From: Persicaria tinctoria
Taxonomy: Eukaryota > Streptophyta > Magnoliopsida > Caryophyllales > Polygonaceae
Length of the DNA stretch: 64,000 nucleotides
Direction of reading: 5' to 3'
Assembly (NCBI GenBank): GCA_037127255.1
Contig: JBANSL010000009.1
Location: 20,101,475-20,165,474 of the forward strand
This document shows positions 34,999-46,393 of this stretch, one piece after another. The notes under the pieces are model-generated. The model was given only the letters and a program-made list of their open reading frames with translations, did no database searches and was not told where the DNA came from. The position numbers and the translations under genes were made by a program. Positions within the stretch are counted from its first letter, which is position 1. Every line of letters starts with the position of its first letter.

Positions 34999-37199
34999 AT
35001 GAGGGTGATGACTGGCTCCGCCACCGAGTCCAAGTGCCGCACCCTGGTCGCCGGAGCCACTGGCTTCATAGGCCGATTCGTTGCCGAGGCCAGCTTGAAC
35101 TCCGGCCGCCCCACTTTCATCCTCGTCCGCCCCGGCCCCATTTGTCCCTCCAAGGCTAAAGTCATCCGGTCCCTCCAGGAAAAGGGTGCCCAAATTTTGC
35201 AGGTATGTATATATATTACGGAGTAATGTATATGCGTCAATTTTATTTCATTATTGCTATCCCACCAAAAAAGAATTCACTCCTATTACTCCAACCGGCC
35301 TAAATAAAATTCCCGATGCTCTGTCTCTATCATCAAATTTTATTTGTAATTCTCTCACCAAGGACCGCCTAAATAAAATGCTCATTTATTTATGGCGATT
35401 CTGAAAAATATAGCACTTCATTTTTATTAAGCTAAAAAGTATATAAAAATATATATCATTTTTTTTTATATATATATAGGGACTTATAAATAACAAAGAA
35501 GGGATGGAGAAGATACTTAGGGAGAATGAGATAAACGTGGTGATATCGGTGGTGGGCGGAGCCAACATACTGGACCAGATTCCGCTAGTGTACGCCATGA
35601 AGGCGGTTCCGTCGGTGAAGAGGTTTCTGGCGTCGGAGTTCGGACACGATGTGGACAGGGCGAACCCGGTGGAGCCGGGTCTGACCATGTACCTGGAGAA
35701 GAGGGCGGTGCGGCGGGCAATCGAGGAGGCAGGTGTCCCCTTTACCCACATATGTTGCAACTCTATTGCCTCATGGCCCTACTATGACAACACTCATCCC
35801 TCCGAGGTCACTCCTCCTATGGACCGTTTCCAGATTTATGGCGATGGCAACGTCAAGGGTACGTATATATGTTTTCTATTTTCTTTCATTTTTGGAAAGT
35901 AAAAAATATAATTACTAATTTTTCAGTAAATTTTGGGAAGTGAAATCGCAAAATGTATAAAAGGACTTCTTTTATTAATTAATAATTAAAACTAGGCAGC
36001 TGATGTTCAACCCCTATTTCCTGTATTCAAAATTAAGAGAGAATAACACGTACGTCAATTTTAAAGACTACGGGTACGTGTCTCTCCTCCAGTTTTATTT
36101 TCACGGCATGTTTTTTTTTTTAAGTTAGAAAAATTATATAAAATATTAACTTTTTTAAAAATAATTTTATATTTATTAATAGTTAACGTAAAATTATTTT
36201 TAAAAAGTTAATGTTTCATTATATTTTTTTTAGCTTTTCAGAAAAATGTATTAAAAAAAAAGTGAAGCAACAAATAATATTCTCCTTTTGATCAATATAA
36301 GAATTTTGAACAAGTACTACTATAATGTGCATTTTTAGAAAATTGACTCTTTGCTTGAAATTATCATAATTCACTAAGTTTTTATCATTATTTTATAATT
36401 TTTTTCACGGCTCTCTACAACTAATTAAAATTACTTAAAAAATCTCTTACTGTTAAGTAAAAACACGTCATTTTATAGAGAAAATCGTATTAATAAAAAT
36501 ACGTAATTTTAAGTATTTTGATAATGTGCAACCAATTAAGTTGCTAGGAATTTTAGGCTGGAAAATATATAATTGACAAATCTAATATACGTTTTAGTAA
36601 TATAGCGACACTAGGTCACATATCAGATATATATCATCAGTGAATGCGCGAGGAAGTTGTTAGGAATTAATGGTTACATTTTTTTGGTCATCCTTTAATG
36701 GTTACATTTTGACTAACGACGTACGTATATTTTTTATTTACTAGTAATTAATCTCGGGTAAGACCAACAAGATAGGGAGGATAAAATAAAGAATTACTAA
36801 AAGATAGAAAAATGGTGCGATGTAGGAAGCAGAAATTCCGCTGGTACGGTGTTGCCGCCTGGAGAGCCAAATAAACCTTTGAAATGTGATTTAATTAATT
36901 AATCAATCCAAAGAGTGGGTAGGTTTTAACTAATTCACAGCATTAAATAGATACTTATGCGAAATCACAAATTTGGAACAAGTGTCATCTTTACCCCTTA
37001 CCTACATTTCCTCGCACGTCACGTCGCCCTTTCTTAATGAATTCTCCACATCTAATTAATTAAATTTATTTGCCTCTTACTAACATTCTTTGCTTAATTT
37101 ACCAACTACACAGTCTCACATTAAAACCCGATCAGAACTCGATCCCTATACTGTACGTACATATATATACATAAGGTCGAATAATTAATTAATTAACTA

Positions 37200-37260
<61 letters not shown>

Positions 37261-37800
37261 ACAGCTTACTTTGTAGCCGGGTGTGACATCGGCAAGTTGA
37301 CGATGAAGACGGTGGAAGACCCGCGCACAGTGAACAAGATGGTCCATTTCCGGCCGGCGTGCAACTACCTCAACATGAACGAGCTGGCGAGCCTGTGGGA
37401 GACGAAGATCGGGAAGACGCTCCCGAGGGTGACGGTGACGGAGGCGGACCTGCTGGCTGCTGCTGCCAAGAACGTTATCCCACAGAGCATAGTGGCCTCA
37501 TTCACCCATGACATCTTCATCAAAGGGTGTCAGGTTGATTTCGACATTCAAGCTGGCGCCAATGAGGTTGAGATCCAGGACCTCTACCCCGACGTCACTT
37601 ACAAGACCGTCGACGAGTGCTTCGGGGAGTTTGATGCCGCTAAGAATAATAATTCTGATTCGGTCCGTGACTCTGCCCCCATGGAGGAGGATATCGATAT
37701 CGATGTTGTAGGGATCAACAACAAGAAGCACCAGAAACAACACAACAAATCAACCCATGTTAACGTTATGGAGATATTACCGATCCCAGCCATGTGTTGA
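34999..37800 (+). CDS. LAR: Leucoanthocyanidin reductase, three exons
   Basis: Exons 34999-35202, 35480-35858 and 37265-37800 with GT-AG introns of 277 and 1406 bp give 372 residues, a normal LAR length. LAR is an NADPH-dependent cytosolic enzyme of the PCBER/isoflavone-reductase-like SDR group that converts leucoanthocyanidins to 2,3-trans-flavan-3-ols such as catechin. Seen: dinucleotide motif GATGFIG (19-25), the LAR signature RFLASEFGHD (116-125; usually RFLPSEFGHD), ICCNSIASWPY (159-169) and THD (275-277). His124 and Lys142 line up with the catalytic His122 and Lys140 described for grape LAR1. The ATG at 34999 is preceded by gaag; an in-frame ATG at 35008 is an alternative. The C-terminal 50 residues are low-complexity and acidic and diverge from other LARs. 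All neighbours are transposons. I expect a functional gene. Confidence 0.93.
37204..37258. repeat. (TA)n microsatellite at the LAR intron 2 acceptor
   Basis: About 55 bp of TA repeat ends six bases before the acceptor AG at 37263-37264. It replaces the normal U-rich polypyrimidine tract, although plant introns tolerate UA-rich sequence. Confidence 0.95.
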
Positions 37801-38920
37801 TCCACGGCCGCGTGCGTACTACTGCTTAATTTCACTCTATCAATATCATCTCTTATCGATCTACAACGTTGCGTTGAATTGTTGTGGTCCGTTAACTAGG
37901 TGAGATCGATGCTTTACCATTTTTATATCCCAATTATGCATGCATGCCAAGATCGGATGAAACTCTAGGTACTTAGGTAGCTTAATATATTCCTACATAT
38001 TTATTAAGAGTACGTGTATTTTTAATATCTTCCTGTTATTTTGTACGTGTTTTTGAGGGGGCAGTTTGGTAATTCACTTGCATAAAATGGGCATGCAAAT
38101 CAAGCATTTCTGAATTGTCATGTTTGCAATTCAACAAGATAAAAAATTTAGCAATAAATATATATATAATTCAGGCTTGTAAATTCTTTATCATCAAAAT
38201 TCAAAAGCGCTACCAATTCAATAAATTCTACTCCCACCTACCCATGTAATGTATTCTATCTTTAATTTTCCCTCTTGCTGTTGTAAATTCAAGTTATAAC
38301 ACGTACATATTTTGATGGGTACCCACCACCAAGTACGTGAAAGAAGTTAAGGTGGGGCAGGGGATGTGATGCTCAAAACTGAGTGAAAATTGGACATGCT
38401 ACGTCACTTAATTAATTATCAACTTAAGCGATCAAACATTAACCATCGTTGTTTAAATGTGAATTTGGTGGCTTTATATTTTAAGTGACGGATATGTCGT
38501 CGCTTCAGAGGTGTCCATATCAATCCCGTCACAAGAGCATTTAGGCGACGAACTCTCAACTTGTCGCTTGATATTGTTAGGGTCAATATTGAAAGTCGAT
38601 CAAGAGAATTGGAGCGACAACCTTTATTATATGGTAGCATGAGATGGCGAGGAGATCATTCATTAATCTTCGCCATATGAATATTTAATTTAGGAGATCA
38701 ATTTTTGTCGGTCATTTAACTATGTGAAGTGAGACTGTGAGAGATAGGATGGGATGAGTTTATCTATTTTTGTAATAAATAAATTTATTTTTTTAATTTG
38801 TACTTTGCAATTAATTAATAAATAAATAATCATATTTTAATTATTTTAAGTTTAGGTTCTGTAAACTGATCAAATCGATCGGTTCAAGTTCGAAGAGAAC
38901 CAAAAGAGGAAGAGAGATTC
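37801..38920. other. LAR 3' flank and intergenic DNA
   Basis: AT-rich sequence downstream of the LAR stop. Around 38440-38680 are several 'cgtcgctt', 'gcgacga' and 'gagcgacaac' blocks reminiscent of CACTA-2 subterminal repeats, but I find no paired ends. No gene is visible. Confidence 0.45.
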
Positions 38921-38994
38921 TTTTTTTTTGGTAAGAAGGAGAGGCGGAGCTCTCCGTCCCCTCAAGGGGGAGTTTTATTAATAATCAAAAGAGG

Positions 38995-41900
38995 CTAAGT
39001 AGTACTCATACGGGGGATAGCCCGACCCCTTACATCATTAGCGATTAAACTTAAAACACCCTGAGGCGGGTCACACAATACAGAAAGCCCTAGACTAAAT
39101 GAAAAAGCAAAAGAGGCGAGATAGTCCGCGACCGAATTGGCCTCTGTAAGGATGTGCCGAAACTGGATAGACCAGTCCTTTCTCATGTAGCCTTGGCATT
39201 CAGAAACCAGGCTGAATAGGGGGTGATAACGATCCATAGGCCTTCCTATAAGCAGCACCACGATCCGGGAATCTGCTTCCAGAATGACCCTCCTGTAACC
39301 CCTGGACCAAGCTAGGCGCATACCATGTAGAACGCCCCATAGCTCGGCCATAGGAACTGTACATATACCAATATTATAAACAAAACCTACCTGCCAGCGA
39401 CCATCACTGTCCCGGATGACTCCACCTGCTGCTGCAAGGCCACTGTCTCTTACCGAGCCATCCGTATTCACCTTCATCCAATCCTCCCTAGGCCTCTCCC
39501 ATGAGATCAGCTTCTCCACCCTTGAGCTTGCCTTGTCCATCGGCTTGCAAGCGCCATGGTACTCTAAGACTTGATTCTTTACAAAACATATCTTATCCCC
39601 TGCAAAAGGTTCATCATTAAACACCACATTACATCTCCATTTCCAAATCCACCATATGGAAGTGGCAAAAACAGAAGACCATTGAATGCCTTCATGAAAA
39701 ACAACATTGCAAAGGAGGTTCAATCGAATCCAAATGGCAAAGTCGGAATTAAAGAAAACTTCCCTTTCCACCGGTAGACCAAGTGCTTCCCAGAAATCCT
39801 TAGCGATCCCACAGTCCCGGAGGAGATAAGACAAGGTTTCATCCGCAGCCCCGCAAACCGCACACGTCGCATCATTAGCAAGGTGGCGACGGCACCTTTC
39901 ACTGTTCGTCCAGATCGCCCCCTTGAGAGCCTTCCAACAAAATATCCTCGCCCTCTCCGTGACTTTCAAACTCCAAATCGCCTTATAAATATGCCGATCG
40001 ATACAACACTCAAAACTCATGCCATGGATCATGTTATACGCCGAGCTCACCGAATAGTTACCACACGGGGATAATTTCCAACTCAACGTATCTACTATCC
40101 CTTCATCTTCTGAAACCGCAACCGAGGCAAGCTTTAAAAGGGTCGAAGGAGACAATTTATCAGCCAACAACTCCCATTTCCAGCCCCCTGCTTCCGCCCA
40201 ATAATCCTTCACAACCGCCTCTTGCTCACTGTGATCAATCGGAATAATAGTCTCATCTAAAAGCCTTCCCTGTATCAACCAAGCATCAATCCAGAACCGA
40301 GCAAAAGTCCCCGATCCAATCAGCCATCTAGACCCCGGAATGATCACCCGTTCCACGCCTTTTTGAAGACTACGCCATATGGCAGACGGGTTAGCTCTAT
40401 CCCTGCGCTGATCTCTGATATACTTGGTGCGAACAACTTCGATCCAAAGACTGTTATTCGAGGTGAGGAAGCGCCACCCAAGCTTACCCACAAGCGCCAA
40501 ATTCAGCTCGCTCATAGGACGGATGCCAAAACCCCCATTCTCCTTTGATTTGCAAATCTCTTCCCAACTGACAAGGTGGATGCTTCTTCTCTCATCAGTC
40601 CCTCCCCATATAAAGTTTTGGATCATACGATCAATCTTATTACAGACTTCCTTGGGCAAGATCACTGTCGCCATGGTATAAACAGGAATCGAGGAAAGCA
40701 CGGATTTAGCTAGAGTAATACGACCCGCCAAACTGAGAAAACGACCTTTCCAGCCTTGAAGTTTAGCGGAAAACCTTTCAATAAGAGGGCTAAAAGTATC
40801 CTTAGTGACTTGATTATGAAAGATAGGCATACCAAGATAGGACCCAAGCTCCGAAGTCACCTGAAATCCGCTCATCCTTTCAAGATTTTCGGCCAAAGCC
40901 GATGGAGTGTTACCCGAAAGGAAGAGTTTCGACTTGCTCGTGTTAATACGCTGCCCAGAGGCATCACAAAAGCAATTGATGCACTGCTGAATAACCCCCA
41001 TTTGTTCAATAGACGCCTCGGCGAAAAGAATTATATCATCCGCAAAAAGAATATGAGATATCTCGGGGCCATTCCTAGCGAGTTTGATAGGCTTCCATCT
41101 CTTCTGCTCGACAAGGTGATTTATCAGCTGACTAAGGCGCTCAACACAAAGGACAAAAAGATAGGGCGACAAAGGATCCCCTTGACGGATCCCCTTCGTA
41201 GGAGTGAACACATCAGTCGCCTCCCCATTCCAAAAGAGACGGAAGGACGTAGTCGAGATGCATTCATGTATCCAGTTCACCCAATTGCTAGAAAAACCCG
41301 CATCCGACAGAGTGTCAGTAACAAAATCCCATCGAAGCCGATCGTAAGCTTTCTCTAGATCGAGCTTGAGTAGCATCCAACCTTTCTGGCCCCTCTTCCG
41401 CTTCATGGTATGCACCGCCTCTTGAACAACGACAATATTATCGGTGATAAGCCTCCCAGGAAGAAAGCTCCCCTGCGTCGGACCGATGAAGAGAGGAAGC
41501 ACACTTTGCATCCGATTCACTAGAATTTTAGTGATGATTTTATAAAGAACATTGCAAAGACTAATCGGCCGGAACTGATTGATTCTACTAGGATCACCCA
41601 CCTTAGCAATGAGAGAGATCAACGTCTCGTTCAGGCCTGGGGGAAGCTTGGAACTGGCAAAGAAGCGCATCACCTCCTGAACTACAGAACCCCCAACCGT
41701 CCTCCAACACTTCTGGAAAAAAATAGGTTGAAAACCATCAATACCGGGAGCTTTCAGGGCCCCCATCTTCTTCATAGCAGCATAGATCTCTTCATCCCTT
41801 ATCGGTTTGTCCAGCTCTTCCCAAAGATCCAAATCTACCGTCGGAAACCTCCCACTAAGAAAGGTTTGAGCCGGTGGAGAAGCGGCCGGCTGGAGATGAT

Positions 41901-43101
41901 AAAGGTCTTTGAAAAAGTTCACCGCATGATTTTCAAGATCACTGGCATTCGTGATCCATCTACCACTGTCATCTTGTAGCTTCTCAACCCGATTCCGCTT
42001 TCGACGAATAAGGGTGGAAGTGTGGAAAAACTTAGTATTCCGATCCCCCGCTTGAAGCCATTGAACTCTAGACTTTTGCATCCACAAAATTTCTTCTTGT
42101 TCCAACACTACTGCAAGTTCAGCGCTAATGTCCGATTCCTCTCTCAACAGCTGATCAGACGGGGCAATACAAACGGCTTTCTGAACCTCCTCCAACCTGG
42201 CTAACAAATTCCGCCTTTTCTCGAGAATATTCCCAAACACAGTTTTATTCCAAACCCGCAGCTTAGATCGAAGATCAGTAAGCGCCTCACTAGTGCTAAC
42301 ACTATCAATCCAAGAATCGTTAACAAAACTCAGAAACTCCGGGTGAGTTAACTAAGCAGCCTCAAAACGGAACGGACGACGTCTAAAGTCCACCGCCCGT
42401 CTAGGAGTGAGGGCCAGAAGGAGCGGTGTATGATCAGACGAGAGCTTCGGAAGGTGTGTGATTTTCGCCTCAGGCCAAAGAAGGTGCCCCGTAATGTTGG
42501 TGAAGACCCGATCCAGCCTCTTCGACACAAAAGTTCTAGTGGAATTTCCGGAGGACCAGGTGTGAGGTTGCCCGGAAAAACCAAGGTCGATAAGCCCATG
42601 ATTATTGATAAACTGATTAAAAGTCTGAGAGTCCCTAGAGAGATGACCAGAACCACCAGACCGCTCAGTCGAGTGCACAATGCAATTAAAATCCCCCCCA
42701 ACGATCAGAGGATCCGAGATGCTCCCCACTTCAATCTCAATATCCCGCCAGAAATTTTTACGTCGACCTGGAGTTGGGGGCGCATAGATCATAATAAGAT
42801 GAAACTGAGCCCCATTATCCGTGATCACAGCATGAATGAAGTGGTCGTGTAGTCTCAGGACCTGCAGATTCAATCTCTCCTTTCTCCACAGCAGCCAAAT
42901 GCCTCCCGAGAAACCCACGGCTTCCACCCGGATACACCCCGAGTAACCCATTCTGTCGTAGACTCCCTTAGAACGATCACCCGAGATGCGCGGTTCGAAA
43001 ATGGCTAAGACGTCAAGAGAATAATGGTTAATCATATATCGGATAGCTCTTCGGAAGCCAGGCTTACCGGCTCCGAAACAGTTCCAAAATAAACAATTCA
43101 T
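38995..43101 (-). pseudogene. LINE ORF2: endonuclease-reverse transcriptase-RNase H, one nonsense codon
   Basis: The ATG at 43101 (MNCLFWNCFGAGKP) opens a frame of about 1,368 codons, interrupted only by TAG at 42352-42354 where plant LINEs usually have Trp (EAA-W-LTHPEF). Domains in order: APE-like endonuclease with GDFNC and SSDHTPL motifs (about 42360-43101), reverse transcriptase with FADD active site (about 41030-41050), zf-RVT Cys-rich segment (CAVCGA... about 39870), and RNase H with NTDGSVRDSG, AELWG and EADSR acidic residues (about 39100-39480). The nearly intact frame implies recent activity. As it stands the single stop separates endonuclease from RT. Confidence 0.88.
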
Positions 43102-43156
43102 AATAACATACAAGGAAAAAAGAAATAACAAAATAAAACAAAAGTGACAAGGAAAC

Positions 43157-44204
43157 TTAGTCTTGGCCAATTTTGGCCTGCGAAGCCTCCGTTGTATCTG
43201 CCATATTCTCATCACTTTGAAAGTTCGCACTGTGGCTGGCTTCGACACACTTATCCTGCACCTGAGCCGAGCCCTGGTGAACTGGTATGCCACCCAAATT
43301 GGATGCCCCCATTTGGATATCAGTCCCCTGAGATTCCACCTGCTGAATCGGGACAGAACCGAAAACCAAGTCCTTGCTGCCATTCAGATCCTGGTGCACA
43401 TTCCCGGAATGAACCTTGGGGTTAAAACTCAGCGGGGGATCTCGTTCCAATCTGGTTCTTTTAGAAGACTTTAGAGTCTCCGGCCCATTCAACACTGAGC
43501 TCATCCCCTATTTAGTCCCATTCTTCCTAGATGGCCTCCTAGCTTTGCCCGATTTGGTAGCCGACGACGATCCTTTCTCAAAGCTCGCGAACACCACAGT
43601 AGGGTCCCCGATCACTTTCCCTCCTTTGTTAGTAATGTTCTTATGAACATTCAAATTCTTCCCCTTGTTACTCCCTTCAGTAGACTTCCCCTTAGAGCTC
43701 TCAGAATACTGATTCTTGCCCGAAACGACGGTAGTCTTCTCTAAATTTCCCAACACTGCAAAACTATTGTCTCCCTTAGATTGCGTTGAAGATCTCGGAC
43801 CCTCATTCCTCCTCCCTTGTCGGTTTGGTTGACGTCTTCTGACTATCGTCCAATCGCCGTATCTTGGAGATCCTTCCGTCTGACCACTCTTGTCCCTTAC
43901 CTTCTTCTCCTCCACCGATGGTGGCTCTCCCGCCATGTCCACAGGTTGATTTTCAGCGGGAGATGTATTCTCTTGATTCTGATTTGATGATGTCGGGCAT
44001 CCATCGACAAGATGGCCATAACGCCCACATTTAAGGCAAATCAGGTGTAATCCTTCATACTCCACATAGAATCTGCTACCGTTAACCGTAATCGAGCCCT
44101 TTAGTTGTTGGGTGATGTCAACCTCCACACAAATTCGAGCAAAACGACACCGATTCGAGAATATAGTCCGCTGATCAACCTTGATTGGCTTGCCAATACC
44201 TGCT
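43157..44204 (-). pseudogene. LINE ORF1, nucleic-acid-binding protein (5'-truncated, one stop)
   Basis: The frame enters from the LTR junction, so its first codons before about 44204 belong to Athila LTR DNA. It contains the end of a DUF4283-type domain (GIGKPIKVD), a CCHC zinc knuckle (CLKCGRYGHLVDGCP) and a basic Ser/Lys-rich tail. A TAG at 43508-43510 interrupts the frame, which then continues in phase to 43157. ORF1 proteins of plant L1 elements bind the LINE RNA (known). This copy cannot be complete. Confidence 0.8.
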
Positions 44205-44914
44205 GCCCAACTCGACTCGGACAGCCCAACAACGTCACGCGGCCCATATCGTTTTTCCTCGATATCGAGTAATTTACTCGACATCGAGTAACTTCGGTTG
44301 TAGACTTGGCTGCACTGGCTCTCTCGAGCAACCTTACTCGAGTCGGCTCGGACATGTGCTTTTGGTTTCCTCGATATCGAGGAATTTCCTCGACATCGAG
44401 TAGCTTCACTCGGCTTCCAGCTCCTCTTGTCGACTTCTGGGGTTCAGCTTCGTCGATCTCGGCTCCAGACATGGAAATCGACTTTGGTGTTCCTCGATAT
44501 CGAGTAATTTCTTCGATATCGAGTAAGTTGTGCTCCTTCTCTCCTAGCCTTGCTCGATTCTGGTCAGTCCTTGCTGGAAATCGAGTAGATGTACTCAATA
44601 TCGACAAGCTTTAGTCGATATCGACTAACATGTTTTCGGACAGATTTCCTTGCTTTCAGCTTGACTTGTCCCGGTTCCGCTGCTCCTTGACCTTGGACTT
44701 CTGTAGTTGACTTTTGAGCTTTTTTTCCTTTTTCAGAACTGCTGTAAATTGCCTCGAATTCTGCGAATTTAAACAGAAACTGGTGTAGATTCCATAATTT
44801 GTCAAATAAGCATAAACTACATAGGTTCTGTACTATTCTAGCCCAAAGGCATGAAATGCATGCAGAAAACGATATAAAAGTAACTATAAAACGTGGCAGA
44901 TTCGGCTCACAACA
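44205..44914 (-). repeat. 3' LTR fragment of Athila derivative 3
   Basis: 710 bp, collinear with about 51000-51707 in the 5' LTR. The remaining 1.2 kb of the LTR is absent at the LINE junction. TCGATATCGA and TCGACATCGA near-palindromes are clustered at about 44255-44630. Confidence 0.85.
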
Positions 44915-46393
44915 AACACTCCATACTTAAGCTTGCTTGTCCTCAAGCAATACTTTTATCGTCATTCAAGGGAAGAAATCAAAACTCTCAACATCTTAGA
45001 TTCATTCTCATATAACCCTGCAATCAATTACCATCCTTGAAAAGGTACTTGTGTCACAAATCCATGCATGTGCAGTACAAAAAGCAACATCTACTCACAA
45101 AAGGATGGTTATGAAAAACAATTCATATCTGACAAAGCATTAATAATCAAGAGGACTTTAATTTAAGCTCAATAAGGAGTAGATTGGTAAAAGGCTAAAG
45201 GTAGGCAATTTTTGCCAATGTGGTGCTAATAATCCAGTGAAATGGAGTATTTCCAAACTTTCATACCACACTTATTCTTCATAAGAATCATCACCTTTCA
45301 TAATGCTTTTATCCATAATATGCTTTTACCTCTCTAACCTCAACACTGCCTTCTCGCGAGTCGCAAACATGGGTGTCATGAATGGCCCCGGATACTTAGT
45401 GCTTTGGACTCCTCACCTTTGTGTCCTATCTCACTGAACTATTATCTCAGCAAGCAGGGTCGATCTACCTTTATCTCCTGAGGTGATCGGATTTTTTCTC
45501 ACTCATTAAATTTTCCATATATTCAAGCAATTTCCTACCAAACTCCAAATATGATAACAACAACACAACAACCATATAACAATCTCCATAATGTAACATC
45601 ATTCTCAACATAATCCCCGGATGGAAATAAGGTAAAGAATGGCAAATATTTAGATCATGTGGAGCAAATATGAAATAAGGCATAGTATGGCTTTTGTGAT
45701 GCATAAGCATCGGTATGGCTAGGACATAACAACATATGAGCATTATACGGAAATATAAAGTCCTCCATCCTTTTATCATGCAACATGTCAAAAGCAATAT
45801 CAAATTTTACCTCCTTTCATGGTTTTCAAGAAAATATGCACTTCATTGTGACTTCCCTTTACTAGGCAATTTCATGCTATATCTCTAATGAATCCAATTT
45901 TGCATCGTCGAGTTCAATAAAGCTTCCATGACATTTATCAAAATTTTCAATGGGGGTCATTTTTTTTCAAACTTTGGAAAACATGCATGTAAGCACATAA
46001 ATATATAATGAATTCCAAAATAGCCATGTATAAGCAATTCAAGAAACAATGCACAAATAATGTCAAATATATCAAATATGCACAAAATAAGCCCTTCCCC
46101 CACCCCATACTTAAATATTACAGTGTCCTCACTGTATAAAAACAAGGGTAAAGAAAGAAACTTACTAGACAAGTGTGCAGGGCTTCATAATATCGAGTGT
46201 AAATGCCTGGGCCGAGTCCGATTTAGCTTGCTTCTATCCCCATGGACCTGAAAAATGTAGAAGAGAAATACCCACAATAGAAAAACTGAAAGTTCAAAAC
46301 CATAAACAAAAGCAACAATGTCCAAAAATCCCAAAAATGTCTATTTACAAGCTCTAGATTTTATACTCGCTAGGCCGACTTTCTCCATTAAGC
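44915..46393 (-). other. 3' noncoding region of derivative 3
   Basis: No gene. The polypurine tract is at 44915-44928 (plus strand aacactccatactt). The inner purine tract lies at about 46092-46112 (plus strand ...cccttcccccaccccatactt). Collinear with 19055-20582 and, inverted, with 4051-5561. Confidence 0.6.

Larger units (their letters stand above)
38921..44204 (-). mobile_element. L1-type LINE retrotransposon, 5'-truncated
   Basis: Read on the minus strand: a partial ORF1, ORF2 with endonuclease, reverse transcriptase, zinc-binding RT-linked region and RNase H, then a short poly(A) (plus-strand T run at about 38921-38929). The 5' end joins LTR sequence of Athila element 3 at about 44204/44205, cutting ORF1 within its DUF4283-type domain. 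No target duplication is found, because the LTR sequence on the right does not continue on the left. That implies a deletion after or during insertion. Plant L1 elements with RNase H are well known. Confidence 0.88.

Noticed and set aside
38440..38680. 'cgtcgctt/gcgacga' blocks as a third CACTA element
   Set aside because: No terminal CACTA pair or target duplication could be found; left as intergenic.
40756..41358. 200-codon plus-strand frame
   Set aside because: Shadow of the LINE reverse transcriptase on the minus strand.
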